From Zhongshania aliphaticivorans (GTDB lineage Bacteria; Pseudomonadota; Gammaproteobacteria; Pseudomonadales; Spongiibacteraceae): 64,000 bases of DNA. The stretch covers positions 2,821,501-2,885,500 of the forward strand of contig NZ_CP014544.1 in the NCBI RefSeq assembly GCF_001586255.1, given 5' to 3'. This document shows positions 25,756 through 35,045 of this stretch, piece by piece; within the stretch, counting starts at the first letter, position 1; every line of letters starts with the position of its first letter. The notes beneath the pieces are model-generated. The model made no database searches, was not told where the DNA came from, and saw only the letters and a program-made list of their open reading frames with translations. Both the position numbers and the translations under genes were made by a program.

Positions 25756-26064
25756 TTAGTTCAATATTTCGATAATTTCTAAGGTTGCCGCAAGCAAGCG
25801 CAGACGCCGATCTTCGATTTCAACAGTGACATAGCCGTAGTTATCAATTGGCTCGATTATATGGCCATGGCTGTATATATCGCGATCCAAATGGTGGCCC
25901 ACCGCTAACTTCTTCTGCCAACCTGGTGGCAGAGAACGGCCCTCCGCGACCTTTTTCTGTAAGCCCGGTGGCAGTGACTTACCCTCTTGTTTGGCCATGG
26001 CTGGCGTTGTCGCCAGCAGTAAACCAGAAGCCATAATAATGCCTAACATCGCTGTTATTTTCAT
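25756..26064 (-). CDS. Small exported protein with LPPG repeats (CigR-like)
   Basis: 102 residues. A signal peptide (MKITAMLGIIMASGLLLATTPAMA) is followed by two tandem copies of a short repeat (KSLPPGLQKKVAEG and RSLPPGWQKKLAVG). A compact C-terminal domain follows (YSHGHIIEPIDNYGYVTVEIEDRRLRLL). This resembles the anti-virulence regulator CigR family and other YcfJ/RcnB-like periplasmic proteins. The function here is unknown. Confidence 0.82.
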   Translation of the reverse strand: MKITAMLGIIMASGLLLATTPAMAKQEGKSLPPGLQKKVAEGRSLPPGWQKKLAVGHHLDRDIYSHGHIIEPIDNYGYVTVEIEDRRLRLLAATLEIIEILN

Positions 26065-26221
26065 AATGATCCAACCTCATTGAACGTCGAAAAAATCGCT
26101 ATCACAGCTCAGACCATCAATAGCGAACTAAGTGCTATTAAGGCCTGCACCTGGAATTTTAGCTCGCCATCGGCATTTCCCCTATACTGGGCGGCCATCC
26201 TCGCCAAGATTAAGCTGAACT

Positions 26222-26563
26222 ATGCGCAAAAAAGACAAAAAAGCTGAAAACGACATCATAGAGGTGTTAACCCAAGCCTGTGATGAAGCCTTAAGCACCA
26301 TTGCCGATTTCCGCTGGCTCAGCCATGAATTGGACTACAGTAACATCCAGCAAAGCTTGACCGTGCGCTGTGTATTTGATGCCGATGCGGACCTTAAGAC
26401 GCTAAGCAGCAGCCCAGAGGGCTTAGCCTTAAAGCAGTTAATTCGCGACAAACTTCGCAGTGTCGGCTATTTGCCCGGCAATAATATGAATTGGATCGAG
26501 TTTGAACTTGCCAGCCCCAAAGGCAAGCGCAAGGGCACGGCTAGCGAACGCAAAGTTCACTAA
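26222..26563 (+). CDS. Small conserved protein of unknown function
   Basis: 113 residues, Lys-rich at both ends, no signal or membrane segment. The central part (VLTQACDEALSTIADFRWLSHELDYSNIQQSLTVRCVFD) resembles short gammaproteobacterial proteins sometimes labelled Fis-family regulators, although no helix-turn-helix can be seen here. So I do not assign a DNA-binding role. The C-terminus (KGKRKGTASERKVH) is strongly basic. Good ORF codon use and an adjacent hairpin support a real gene. Confidence 0.72.
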   Translation: MRKKDKKAENDIIEVLTQACDEALSTIADFRWLSHELDYSNIQQSLTVRCVFDADADLKTLSSSPEGLALKQLIRDKLRSVGYLPGNNMNWIEFELASPKGKRKGTASERKVH

Positions 26564-26565
26564 GC

Positions 26566-26581
26566 AAGCCCTCACGGGCTT
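26566..26581 (+). terminator. Short hairpin after the small conserved gene
   Basis: AAGCCC, loop TCAC, GGGCTT, followed by AGTATATTT. A short GC-containing stem close to the 3' end; the following tract is only partly T-rich. Confidence 0.45.
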
Positions 26582-26696
26582 AGTATATTTACCCCATTTC
26601 CCAAGCTATTGTTGCCGCGATATTGTTATTGACCTGTAACTCAGGCGACAATACCTTTTTACCTAAACTCGTGACTTTAATAAGAAGGAAATCACT

Positions 26697-27122
26697 ATGT
26701 TTGAACCCTCAGCAATTCTCGCGCCCATTATGGTTTTGGTCATGTGGAGCTTTGTCATGATGATTTGGATGGCAGTGACCCGCCTACCCGCAATCCCAAA
26801 GCTTAAACTGGGCCGCGATGCTGGCCAACGCACTAGCGACCTGGGCAAACAAATGCCGCCCCATATTCAGTGGAAGGCCGACAACTACAACCACCTGATG
26901 GAACAACCGACCATTTTCTATGCAACCGCCATCGTCTTAGCGCTGCTCGGCGCGGGAGAAGGTTTTAACCTAATGCTGGCATGGTTTTATGTTGGCGGCC
27001 GTATTGTACACAGCCTTGTTCACGCAACAAGCAACGTGGTTATGGTGCGCTTCAGCCTGTTTTTCATAACCTCGATCGCGCTAATTATTATGGCGGCCAG
27101 AGCCTGCCTGCTCATCTTTTAA
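26697..27122 (+). CDS. MAPEG-family membrane protein
   Basis: 141 residues with four predicted membrane helices. The MAPEG signature lies in the loop and second helix (NHLMEQPTIFYATAIVLALLG) and later (AWFYVGGRIVHSLVHATSNVVMVRFSLF). The family includes microsomal glutathione transferases and related proteins. With the GST genes earlier in the window a detoxification role is possible, but this copy is not linked to the operator sites. Ribosome site AGAAGGAAATCACT lies upstream. Confidence 0.9.
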   Translation: MFEPSAILAPIMVLVMWSFVMMIWMAVTRLPAIPKLKLGRDAGQRTSDLGKQMPPHIQWKADNYNHLMEQPTIFYATAIVLALLGAGEGFNLMLAWFYVGGRIVHSLVHATSNVVMVRFSLFFITSIALIIMAARACLLIF

Positions 27123-27157
27123 GGCACTATTACTAAGTCTTAAAACACGGAGACAGC

Positions 27158-27205
27158 AAAAGGCGCTGGCTAAGCCCACCTAGCGGCAGGGCTTAGCAGC
27201 GCTTT
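27158..27205. terminator. Strong stem-loop between convergent genes
   Basis: A long stem formed by GCTAAGCCC and GGGCTTAGC. It is extended by AAAGGCGCTG pairing with CAGCGCTTT through a single bulged G. It is followed on the plus strand by CTTATTATT. It sits between the MAPEG gene and the small minus-strand gene and would serve both. Confidence 0.75.
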
Positions 27206-27229
27206 CTTATTATTCAATCTTGCTGAGTT

Positions 27230-27418
27230 TTATACCGCTTCGGTAATTAACGCATTACTGATGCGAACCGCACGATGAGGCTGAAACTGCGGCCCGTTTA
27301 ACTGTTCTATTTTCCCGCCGCCGTTTAAAAACTCATCGACCTGCCGAGAGATCTCCGCTCTCAAGCTTTGCTGATATTGATTAGAATGGGTGCCGTGTTG
27401 CTTTATATAACGATCCAT
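27230..27418 (-). CDS. Small hydrophilic protein of unknown function
   Basis: 62 residues, no signal or membrane segment, with charged helix-like N-terminal half (QYQQSLRAEISRQVDEFLNGGGKIEQL). Preceded by AAGGGG seven bases before the ATG. The strong terminator beyond its 3' end and the convergent arrangement support a real gene. No family is recognised. Confidence 0.6.
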   Translation of the reverse strand: MDRYIKQHGTHSNQYQQSLRAEISRQVDEFLNGGGKIEQLNGPQFQPHRAVRISNALITEAV

Positions 27419-27520
27419 ACCTCAACCCCTTAACAATTTAGCCTACAAGCCACCTGCTCAGCGGCAAAGAGAATGCTATAGGGAAGAAATGACATTTTAG
27501 GGATGGTTTTATGACAGCTT

Positions 27521-27552
27521 TAAAAAATAAAGGCCGCAATGCGACCTTTATT
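27521..27552 (-). terminator. Rho-independent terminator of the acyl-CoA ligase gene
   Basis: On the minus strand: AATAAAGGTCGC, loop ATT, GCGGCCTTTATT, then TTTTTA. A 12-bp stem with one mismatch and a T-tract, 24 bases beyond the stop codon of the ligase gene. Confidence 0.85.
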
Positions 27553-27575
27553 AGCAGAATGACCTAAGCCTAAGA

Positions 27576-29183
27576 CTACACGGCAGGCATCTCGTCAGCC
27601 ATTTCCCGCAAGAGGTTTTTAGCCACTTTATCTAAGGTTGCACGGGGAAATTCATCAACAATATACACGGCGCGCGGCACTTTAAAATCGGCCAAATTCG
27701 CCTTGCAGTGGTCGATAATAGTTTGTGCGAACACCGCATTATCTTCGGGCGCGCCCCAACCTTTAATTACAAACGCCACTGGCACCATGTCTAACATGTC
27801 GTGGGCTTTTGCAACAACAGCAACTTCGCCAATACCACCACCAGGCACTTGCATACACACTTCTTCAACCTGACGCGAAGAGACATTTTCGCCCCCCACT
27901 TTTAAAGCGTCTTTATCGCGGTCGCTGAAATAGAAGTTACCTTCGTCGCCGACATGCACCATATCGCCGGTTTTAAACCAGCCGTTAGGTGTAAACGCTT
28001 TGGCCATGGCCTCGGGATTTTTATAGTATTCCAAAAACAAGTTCACACCCCGTGTACCCTGCACCCACAGCTCGCCGATTTCGCCTTTTTTACAGGTAGC
28101 ACCGGTCTCTGGATTCACAACCGCAAGATGATAGCCCGGTGTCGGTTTACCGATAGAACCCTGGGGCCAGTCACTGACAAAATCAGATCGCGTTGCGTGG
28201 GTAACGGTTTCAGTCATACCCCAGCTGGCAAATGACTTGGCCTTAAGCCAGCCTTCAATGTCTTTCCAGATAATGCCCATTGGCATGACCTTTAAGCTGT
28301 GTTGCTCCGGCACCGCCTCCATACCAATCGCCTTAAAGACAAAGGGAATCATAGAACAGTGAGATACTTGGTATTTCTCAATCACTGCCCAAAACCGGCT
28401 GGCAGAAAACTTGGGCATTAACACTGCCGTGCCGCCCACCCCTAGCGAACCCCAGAATGCCCAGCTTTGGCAGTTAACATGGAAGAACGGTAAAAAGCCA
28501 AGGTAGACGCTGTCGCCATTCATTCCCATGCTGCTGGAACCCATGGTGCCCGACCACAGCGCATTGGCATGGGTATGCACCACCGCCTTAGGTAGCGAGG
28601 TCGTTCCCGACGTAAACATAATGCCGGCAGGTAACATCGGTTCTGCAGCACGTGTCGGCAGGCTTGCCGCATCGCCATACAGACTGCCGAATTTATCGCC
28701 GCCACTTGGCGCGTCCGCCGCCTCGCCGGAATTATCGTCGGTAACCACAATCCACTTCAGCTCTTTGGCGTGGGCCTTTATTTCGTCGTAAAACTTGGGC
28801 TGCGTAATTGCACCCACCGCTTCGGTGTGGCCGGCAAAGTAGGTGATTTCGCCACCCACCGAGCGGGTATTGGTGGTGACACCAACAGCCCCGATTTTGG
28901 CACAGGCATACCATGCCAAAACCATTTCCGGGCAATTCTCCGCGTGAATCATGATTTTGTCGTGCTTGCGTACGCCCTTGGCATACAAGCCCGCCGCAAT
29001 GCGGCTTGTCTCAGCATCAAAGGCGCTATAGGTCCAACGCTTGTCCTCGCCGGAGCGCGGTTCCCAAATCATAAACGGATGATCCGGCTTAACTCGCGCC
29101 CAGTGACGCAGCCGCTGGGGAATATCCTGATCGGCAAAGTCAAATTCGGCGGCGCCAACCGCAATATCCAAATCCATGCTCAT
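27576..29183 (-). CDS. Acyl-CoA synthetase (AMP-forming), CaiC/FadD-like
   Basis: About 535 residues of the ANL superfamily. The P-loop motif is TSGTTSLPKAVVH (about 195-207). The adenine-binding segment (SWGMTETVT), the GELWVQG strand, the hinge motif TGDMVHVGDEGNFYFSDRDKD and the C-terminal Lys region (FPRATLDKVAKNLLRE) are present. It would activate a carboxylic acid to its CoA thioester via an acyl-AMP. The start at 29183 follows AGAGGAAGG; an ATG further upstream is less likely. It is a single-gene unit with its own terminator. Confidence 0.92.
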   Translation of the reverse strand: MSMDLDIAVGAAEFDFADQDIPQRLRHWARVKPDHPFMIWEPRSGEDKRWTYSAFDAETSRIAAGLYAKGVRKHDKIMIHAENCPEMVLAWYACAKIGAVGVTTNTRSVGGEITYFAGHTEAVGAITQPKFYDEIKAHAKELKWIVVTDDNSGEAADAPSGGDKFGSLYGDAASLPTRAAEPMLPAGIMFTSGTTSLPKAVVHTHANALWSGTMGSSSMGMNGDSVYLGFLPFFHVNCQSWAFWGSLGVGGTAVLMPKFSASRFWAVIEKYQVSHCSMIPFVFKAIGMEAVPEQHSLKVMPMGIIWKDIEGWLKAKSFASWGMTETVTHATRSDFVSDWPQGSIGKPTPGYHLAVVNPETGATCKKGEIGELWVQGTRGVNLFLEYYKNPEAMAKAFTPNGWFKTGDMVHVGDEGNFYFSDRDKDALKVGGENVSSRQVEEVCMQVPGGGIGEVAVVAKAHDMLDMVPVAFVIKGWGAPEDNAVFAQTIIDHCKANLADFKVPRAVYIVDEFPRATLDKVAKNLLREMADEMPAV

Positions 29184-29314
29184 AAGCCTTCCTCTGTTAT
29201 TTGTATGCACTGACTAAACTGCAGCCGCGTGGCGTAAGCGCGACCAGATAAGCCATCTTAACCAAGCCAGAAAATGGGCTCTATGACATTTCCACTCAAT
29301 TCCCCCGCCAGTGA

Positions 29315-30544
<1,230 letters not shown>

Positions 30545-30593
30545 AATTTATTCGGCTTTGTAGCCCCCAAGGGCATTCGCTGCGCTCATATGG

Positions 30594-30691
30594 ATACCTG
30601 CCTACGCAGGTATGACTCCGTAGCAACAGCTATAACATCGTAGTAGCGTAGTAGGCATTAAATTTAATGTCGCTCCTGCGTAGGCAGGAGC
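30594..30691. repeat. Pair of REP-like hairpins in opposite orientation
   Basis: ATACCTGC-CTAC-GCAGGTAT at 30594-30613 and GCTCCTGC-GTAG-GCAGGAGC at 30672-30691. Each is a perfect 8-bp stem with a 4-base loop. The cores are CCTGCCTACGCAGG and its complement, so the two copies are inverted relative to each other, a BIME-like arrangement 58 bases apart. They lie downstream of dapE in a 350-base gap without genes. Confidence 0.65.
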
Positions 30692-30755
30692 CCATCCCCG
30701 TAACGGAATCAAAGTCTGACGCATTCGCTATAAGCTGAAAAAATCTCATATTATA

Positions 30756-30784
30756 GACAAAGAGCTCAGCCAGAGCTCTTTGTC
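30756..30784 (-). terminator. Perfect 12-bp stem-loop, possible terminator of the lipoprotein hydrolase gene
   Basis: GACAAAGAGCTC, loop AGCCA, GAGCTCTTTGTC. It lies about 115 bases beyond the 3' end of the minus-strand hydrolase gene. On the minus strand it is followed by TATAATATGAG, so the T-run is inside the stem; the role is uncertain. Confidence 0.5.
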
Positions 30785-30897
30785 ACACGCAGTCATACTG
30801 GGCCGCTAGATATCTGCGCGTTAAACTCAAGAAATAACACTGCGTCATTCACGCCATCGTTTTAGTACCCGCTAACGCTAACGTACCAACATATGCC

Positions 30898-32154
30898 TTA
30901 TTGAAACTCGGCCGGGTCCGGCACGACGCCATTACCACGATAATTTTTTTCAAGACCATTAATTCGTGTTGCACTATCGTGCAAATAAGAGAGATGCGGG
31001 TGACCGCCTTCTAAAATGGCCAATGCCGAGGTGTCACCGCGCAAGTAATAATTCATCCAAGCCAATGAGTAGCTAGCAGCTATTTCCCGCCCCCAGGTCG
31101 CGGTGGGTATTAAGGGGTAATTGGTGTGCTGGCCGTGACTGGAAGCTTCCGCCACAATAAATGCCCGATCACTGGCAAGGCTATCGTAAAGCGGCCTAAC
31201 CACCGCCGGGTTTGCAAATGGAATAGGGGCTATGGGGCCGTCGTGGTCGCCGGTCTGGATCATGATGGGAATCGGGCTCGCGCTCACCGACTCACCCACG
31301 GGTGCAGCCGCCACGCCAGCTTTAATGCGCACCGGGTTGGGCTCTGTGGCGTTTGCCGCCTCCTGCTCTTGAACCCGCAGAACCGCACCTGCGCCCATGC
31401 TATGGCCGATGACACCTACTTGTTCTGCATTCAGTACACTGGCAACCGACGACTGTTTAAACAGATAATTCATCGCGTCTTGAGCATCATGTAAATTATT
31501 GCCGGGATCACCTTCAACCTCATCGTCAGAATGACCTTGGCCACTAAAATCAAAGGCAAACACCATATAGCCATTGTCCGCAAATAAACGATGCCACCAG
31601 CGGTACATACCCACATTGGTATTCAAACCCTGCAGTGCAAAAATAACGGGAAATGGCCCCTCTTTAGGACTGCCTTTTGCCGCGTAAGGCAAAACAATTT
31701 CACCATATAATTTAGTGCCATAGCGATTCAGAAATTCGACAGGGATTAAAGCGACTTCGGCATTCTCATAAGGGTGGCCATACCAGTGATAGGCGTGCTG
31801 GAGACGTGAGCCATCTTGCAACTGGGCAAAGGTAGAGCGCACCATGTGCTCGACAATAATCGGATCGCTAATATCGTTTATGGTGTACCCAAAGGCGACG
31901 GGATCAAATAGGCGATTAGCGATATTAGCCGGCAGCATGCTAGCCAGTTCATCGCCATTGCTGACAATGGGCTCAAACTGTTCAGGCGCTGGCGGCGGAT
32001 TTTCACCCTGCTGAGACGCTGGCCACGACGCCAAACTACCTGCCTCAGCCGCACCGCCAGCGTTTGAACTACCCGAATTTGAACTGCCGCCGCAGGCTGC
32101 CAAGATAGCACTGGCCAATATCACACATACCAATCGCACTATTATTTTCTCCAT
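30898..32154 (-). CDS. Lipoprotein alpha/beta hydrolase (chlorophyllase/PAF-acetylhydrolase-like)
   Basis: About 418 residues. The lipoprotein signal ends at LAAC (Cys about 21), then a Gly/Ser/Asn-rich linker. The hydrolase core has VIFALQG (oxyanion strand), VGVIGHSMGAGAVLR with the nucleophile Ser, IQTGDHDGP as the acid loop and a late His in SSHGQHTNYPL. It is outer-membrane or periplasmic by its lipidation. Start 32154 is chosen since the upstream ATG at 32226 gives a second hydrophobic leader that does not fit a signal. Substrate unknown, and no operon partner is close. Confidence 0.87.
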   Translation of the reverse strand: MEKIIVRLVCVILASAILAACGGSSNSGSSNAGGAAEAGSLASWPASQQGENPPPAPEQFEPIVSNGDELASMLPANIANRLFDPVAFGYTINDISDPIIVEHMVRSTFAQLQDGSRLQHAYHWYGHPYENAEVALIPVEFLNRYGTKLYGEIVLPYAAKGSPKEGPFPVIFALQGLNTNVGMYRWWHRLFADNGYMVFAFDFSGQGHSDDEVEGDPGNNLHDAQDAMNYLFKQSSVASVLNAEQVGVIGHSMGAGAVLRVQEQEAANATEPNPVRIKAGVAAAPVGESVSASPIPIMIQTGDHDGPIAPIPFANPAVVRPLYDSLASDRAFIVAEASSHGQHTNYPLIPTATWGREIAASYSLAWMNYYLRGDTSALAILEGGHPHLSYLHDSATRINGLEKNYRGNGVVPDPAEFQ

Positions 32155-32333
32155 CGCTATTAAAATTCCGATTAAACCTACCTTAATTAAAATAGGACGC
32201 CAGCACAGATTTAAGTGAATCCACACTATACGCTTTCGCGCTAATTTATCACTGACTGATTAGCTAGGAATACTATGCAAACACTGAGCAGGTTTGAATC
32301 ACTATTTAAGGTAATTCACCATAGCCCATAGTT

Positions 32334-33086
32334 TTAACTCCATAATGCGCTGAGCGGAGTACTTGGCGTAAAGTGCGTTGCGCATTGCGCTTGCAGTAAC
32401 TCACCGCAAGCTAAGGCATCAGTTAAGGCATGATGTTGTCGATAATAGGGCAAATGATAGCGAGTGCGGCTATCCGTGAGACGAATCGAGCTAGGCTGGC
32501 GCCCCATTAGGCCATTCCACAAAGTCTGCCGCCAGGTACGAGTATATCTCGCTTCAATTTCCATCGTATCGATAACGGGGAATTCAATTCCTTCTTGGAT
32601 ATGGCGCATCAATGCCGCATGCAGAAACCGTCGCTCAATCGCGCTGTAATGGACAACAACTGTCTTGCCCTGCAAATGTGCGAGCAGAGTATCAATAATG
32701 GTGGAAAACTCAGGGGCATCTTCTACAACAGAATGCGTAATGCCATGAATCATGACTGAGCTTGAATGCAGGCGTGTTTCTGGTTTAATGACCCAATGCC
32801 TTGCACCGTTGCAGCGTATCCGACTTATAGTCATAGGCACTAAACCGATACTAACTATGCTGTCGCGACGCGGATCTAGGCCTGTTGTTTCAAAATCCAA
32901 AGCCACCAAAGACACATCGGCAATTGGGGTAGACGCGGCAACAACGCCGTGTTGATAAAAAGCCTTTAAGCTTGGATGTTTACTCGCCTCAGCCAAAAAA
33001 GCAAAACGACTAGACCAATCCAATCGCTTGCCCTGCGGCATCGCTTGGGCTTGACCGGAAAGTTGATTTTTAGCGAGATAAAACAC
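32334..33086 (-). CDS. DnaQ-like 3'-5' exonuclease
   Basis: 250 residues. ALDFETTGLDPRRDSIVSIG gives Exo I with catalytic Asp and Glu. VHYSAIERRFL is the Exo II-type region, and HHALTDALACGEL is Exo III with the His and Asp. An N-terminal stretch of about 60 residues precedes the nuclease. It lies 9 bases downstream of the cNMP/CBS/NTase gene, and this pairing is common in gammaproteobacteria next to acetate-uptake genes. DNA or RNA may be the substrate; the physiological role is unknown. Confidence 0.9.
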   Translation of the reverse strand: MFYLAKNQLSGQAQAMPQGKRLDWSSRFAFLAEASKHPSLKAFYQHGVVAASTPIADVSLVALDFETTGLDPRRDSIVSIGLVPMTISRIRCNGARHWVIKPETRLHSSSVMIHGITHSVVEDAPEFSTIIDTLLAHLQGKTVVVHYSAIERRFLHAALMRHIQEGIEFPVIDTMEIEARYTRTWRQTLWNGLMGRQPSSIRLTDSRTRYHLPYYRQHHALTDALACGELLQAQCATHFTPSTPLSALWS

Positions 33087-33095
33087 AAAAGCCTC

Positions 33096-34976
33096 TCAAC
33101 TTATCCTACCCGGCTGATACCTGAATTTTAAAAAACGCTGGGCATTGCTTAGTATTTGAAACGCTTCTTTAAGATTTTTCCGTTCAAAGTCCGACAAATG
33201 CTCAGGCTCAATATTGTTGTCTGGCTCACGCTTCAATTCAATATCCAAAGCTTGGTGACGAATTCTGACCATCGCAATAAATTCCAGTGCATCTCGCAAA
33301 TCAAGGCCCCTACCGGGGGGTAATATCCCTGCTGCGATAATATCTTCTAGGCGTTCAAAGGTATTACGCGCCGACGACCCCACCGCCAAGGTATGCACAC
33401 GCACAAGGTCGGCAATGGGGCCGGTACCTCGACGCTTCATATTGATTGAATTCGTTTGGCGACCATCGGTTTCCATCACAAAATCTTTAAAGAAACCCAG
33501 TGGCGGCGTTCTGAGCAAGGCGTTACGGGCCATACAAGCTAAAAAGCGCGCATTGGTTTGCGCCTTTTGGCGAATCAACTGATTCAACTCTTCCGCCCAT
33601 TGGCACTGCCCCCACACGCCTTCTAAATCGAAGAAAATAGCGCTGTGTAGCAATGACTCCGCGGTGGGTTTCTCAACCCATTCATTAAAATATTGCTGCC
33701 AAACGGCTAGAGGTTGGCGCCACTTCGTGTTGCTGGCCATTATATTGCCAGTGCAATAACTGTAGCCACAGCGTGCCAAACCGTCACTAACAAAATTCGC
33801 CAAGGCGCTAAAATACGCGTCGTGCTGCTCAGCGACAAAGCTATTATCAAGAATAAGGGCGTTGTCTTGATCTGTAACAATAAGCTGTTCACCCCGCGCC
33901 ATTGAGCCCAAGGCTAAAAAGCAATAAGGCACGGGAGGGGCGCCCAACTCCGCCTCGCCCAGCTCGCATAAGCGCTGTTTAAAACTGCGGCCTATCACCG
34001 CCATCGCACTCCCAATCATTTGGGAATTAGCGTCCTGATGAACCATGCGCGCGAAACAGGCTTGAGCTTCTGGCAGAAGCACGGCAAGCTCATCAACACT
34101 TTGGGCATTAAAAATACTTTTGACAACAAACAAGCTGTTTTGCGACTCGTAACGCAAAATATCAAGATGACTAATCAAGCCAACCGGTACGCCCTTTTTC
34201 AATACGGGCAGATGCTGCACCTTGTATTTAAGCATTAGCATCATCGCGTCGAAGACAAACTGATGACTTTGCACATAAATCAATTCGGTGGTCATAATAT
34301 CAGCCACGGGAATGTCGCTGCTTAAGCCCATCGCCACTAGGCGCCCGCGAATATCCAAGTCGGTAACAATACCAACCACCTGAGCTGGCCGCCCTGACGA
34401 GTCCTGTTCGTCAAGGGTGATTAGCAACGAGGATACGTTTTCCTCAGTCATGCGAATCGCGGCCTGATGCACGGTCGTGGTGCTCGACACCGTAACGGGT
34501 AAGGTGGTGATTAAAGTGCTTATTTTAGCGGTAAGCAAGGAGTCGTCGTCTTCGCCTTTGGCAATAGATTGACGCAAACGCGTCTGGTCTTCCACTTCAA
34601 CAAAGTCAGCAAAATGCTCGAAATTATCGAATAAATAATTAAATGTCTCGTCACTAATGAGGTATACCAAGGTATCTTCTAGGGCTGTCACGGGAAAGCG
34701 AACTGGGCGATTCAACATTAAGCTTTGCTCGCCGAAAAATTCACCTACACCTAAGCGATTATAAAGTTGCCCGTCTCGTCGAAAAACCTCAACCGCACCA
34801 CTGCGGATCACATACCATTGATGATTATCTTGCCCCAAGGCCAAAATAGCCGACTGCGCCCGGTAATACGCGACCTCAACATTTGCAGCTACCGTAGCCA
34901 GCACGTCATCCGGTAAATTTGCAAATGGCGGGTGACGCCTAAAAAAATCCAATACTTCGGATTGCTCGGCCAGCAT
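33096..34976 (-). CDS. cNMP-binding, CBS-pair, DUF294 nucleotidyltransferase signalling protein
   Basis: 626 residues in four parts. A cyclic-nucleotide-binding domain (about 10-130) has RSGAVEVFR and GEFFGEQSLM. A CBS pair (about 150-275) has MTTELIYVQSHQFVFDAMMLML and HLPVLKKGVPVGLISHLDILR. A DUF294 nucleotidyltransferase (about 315-450) reads ALGSMARGEQLIVTDQDNALI, with the GS..R.E and D-x-D metal site. A DUF294_C helical domain follows. Such proteins resemble GlnD/GlnE regulators and may modify a partner protein in response to nucleotides. It is 9 bases upstream of the exonuclease; the target is unknown. Confidence 0.9.
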   Translation of the reverse strand: MLAEQSEVLDFFRRHPPFANLPDDVLATVAANVEVAYYRAQSAILALGQDNHQWYVIRSGAVEVFRRDGQLYNRLGVGEFFGEQSLMLNRPVRFPVTALEDTLVYLISDETFNYLFDNFEHFADFVEVEDQTRLRQSIAKGEDDDSLLTAKISTLITTLPVTVSSTTTVHQAAIRMTEENVSSLLITLDEQDSSGRPAQVVGIVTDLDIRGRLVAMGLSSDIPVADIMTTELIYVQSHQFVFDAMMLMLKYKVQHLPVLKKGVPVGLISHLDILRYESQNSLFVVKSIFNAQSVDELAVLLPEAQACFARMVHQDANSQMIGSAMAVIGRSFKQRLCELGEAELGAPPVPYCFLALGSMARGEQLIVTDQDNALILDNSFVAEQHDAYFSALANFVSDGLARCGYSYCTGNIMASNTKWRQPLAVWQQYFNEWVEKPTAESLLHSAIFFDLEGVWGQCQWAEELNQLIRQKAQTNARFLACMARNALLRTPPLGFFKDFVMETDGRQTNSINMKRRGTGPIADLVRVHTLAVGSSARNTFERLEDIIAAGILPPGRGLDLRDALEFIAMVRIRHQALDIELKREPDNNIEPEHLSDFERKNLKEAFQILSNAQRFLKFRYQPGRIS

Positions 34977-35045
34977 TATCCTACTCCGTGATTGACTATT
35001 AGGCTCGGCCAGAAATTCTTCCAGACGAGCCCCACCAAGTTACTA

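Larger units (their letters stand above)
30545..30897. other. Intergenic stretch with REP-like pair and stem-loop
   Basis: About 350 bases with no gene. It holds the REP-like hairpins (30594-30691) and the stem-loop at 30756-30784. Nothing else is seen. Confidence 0.6.
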
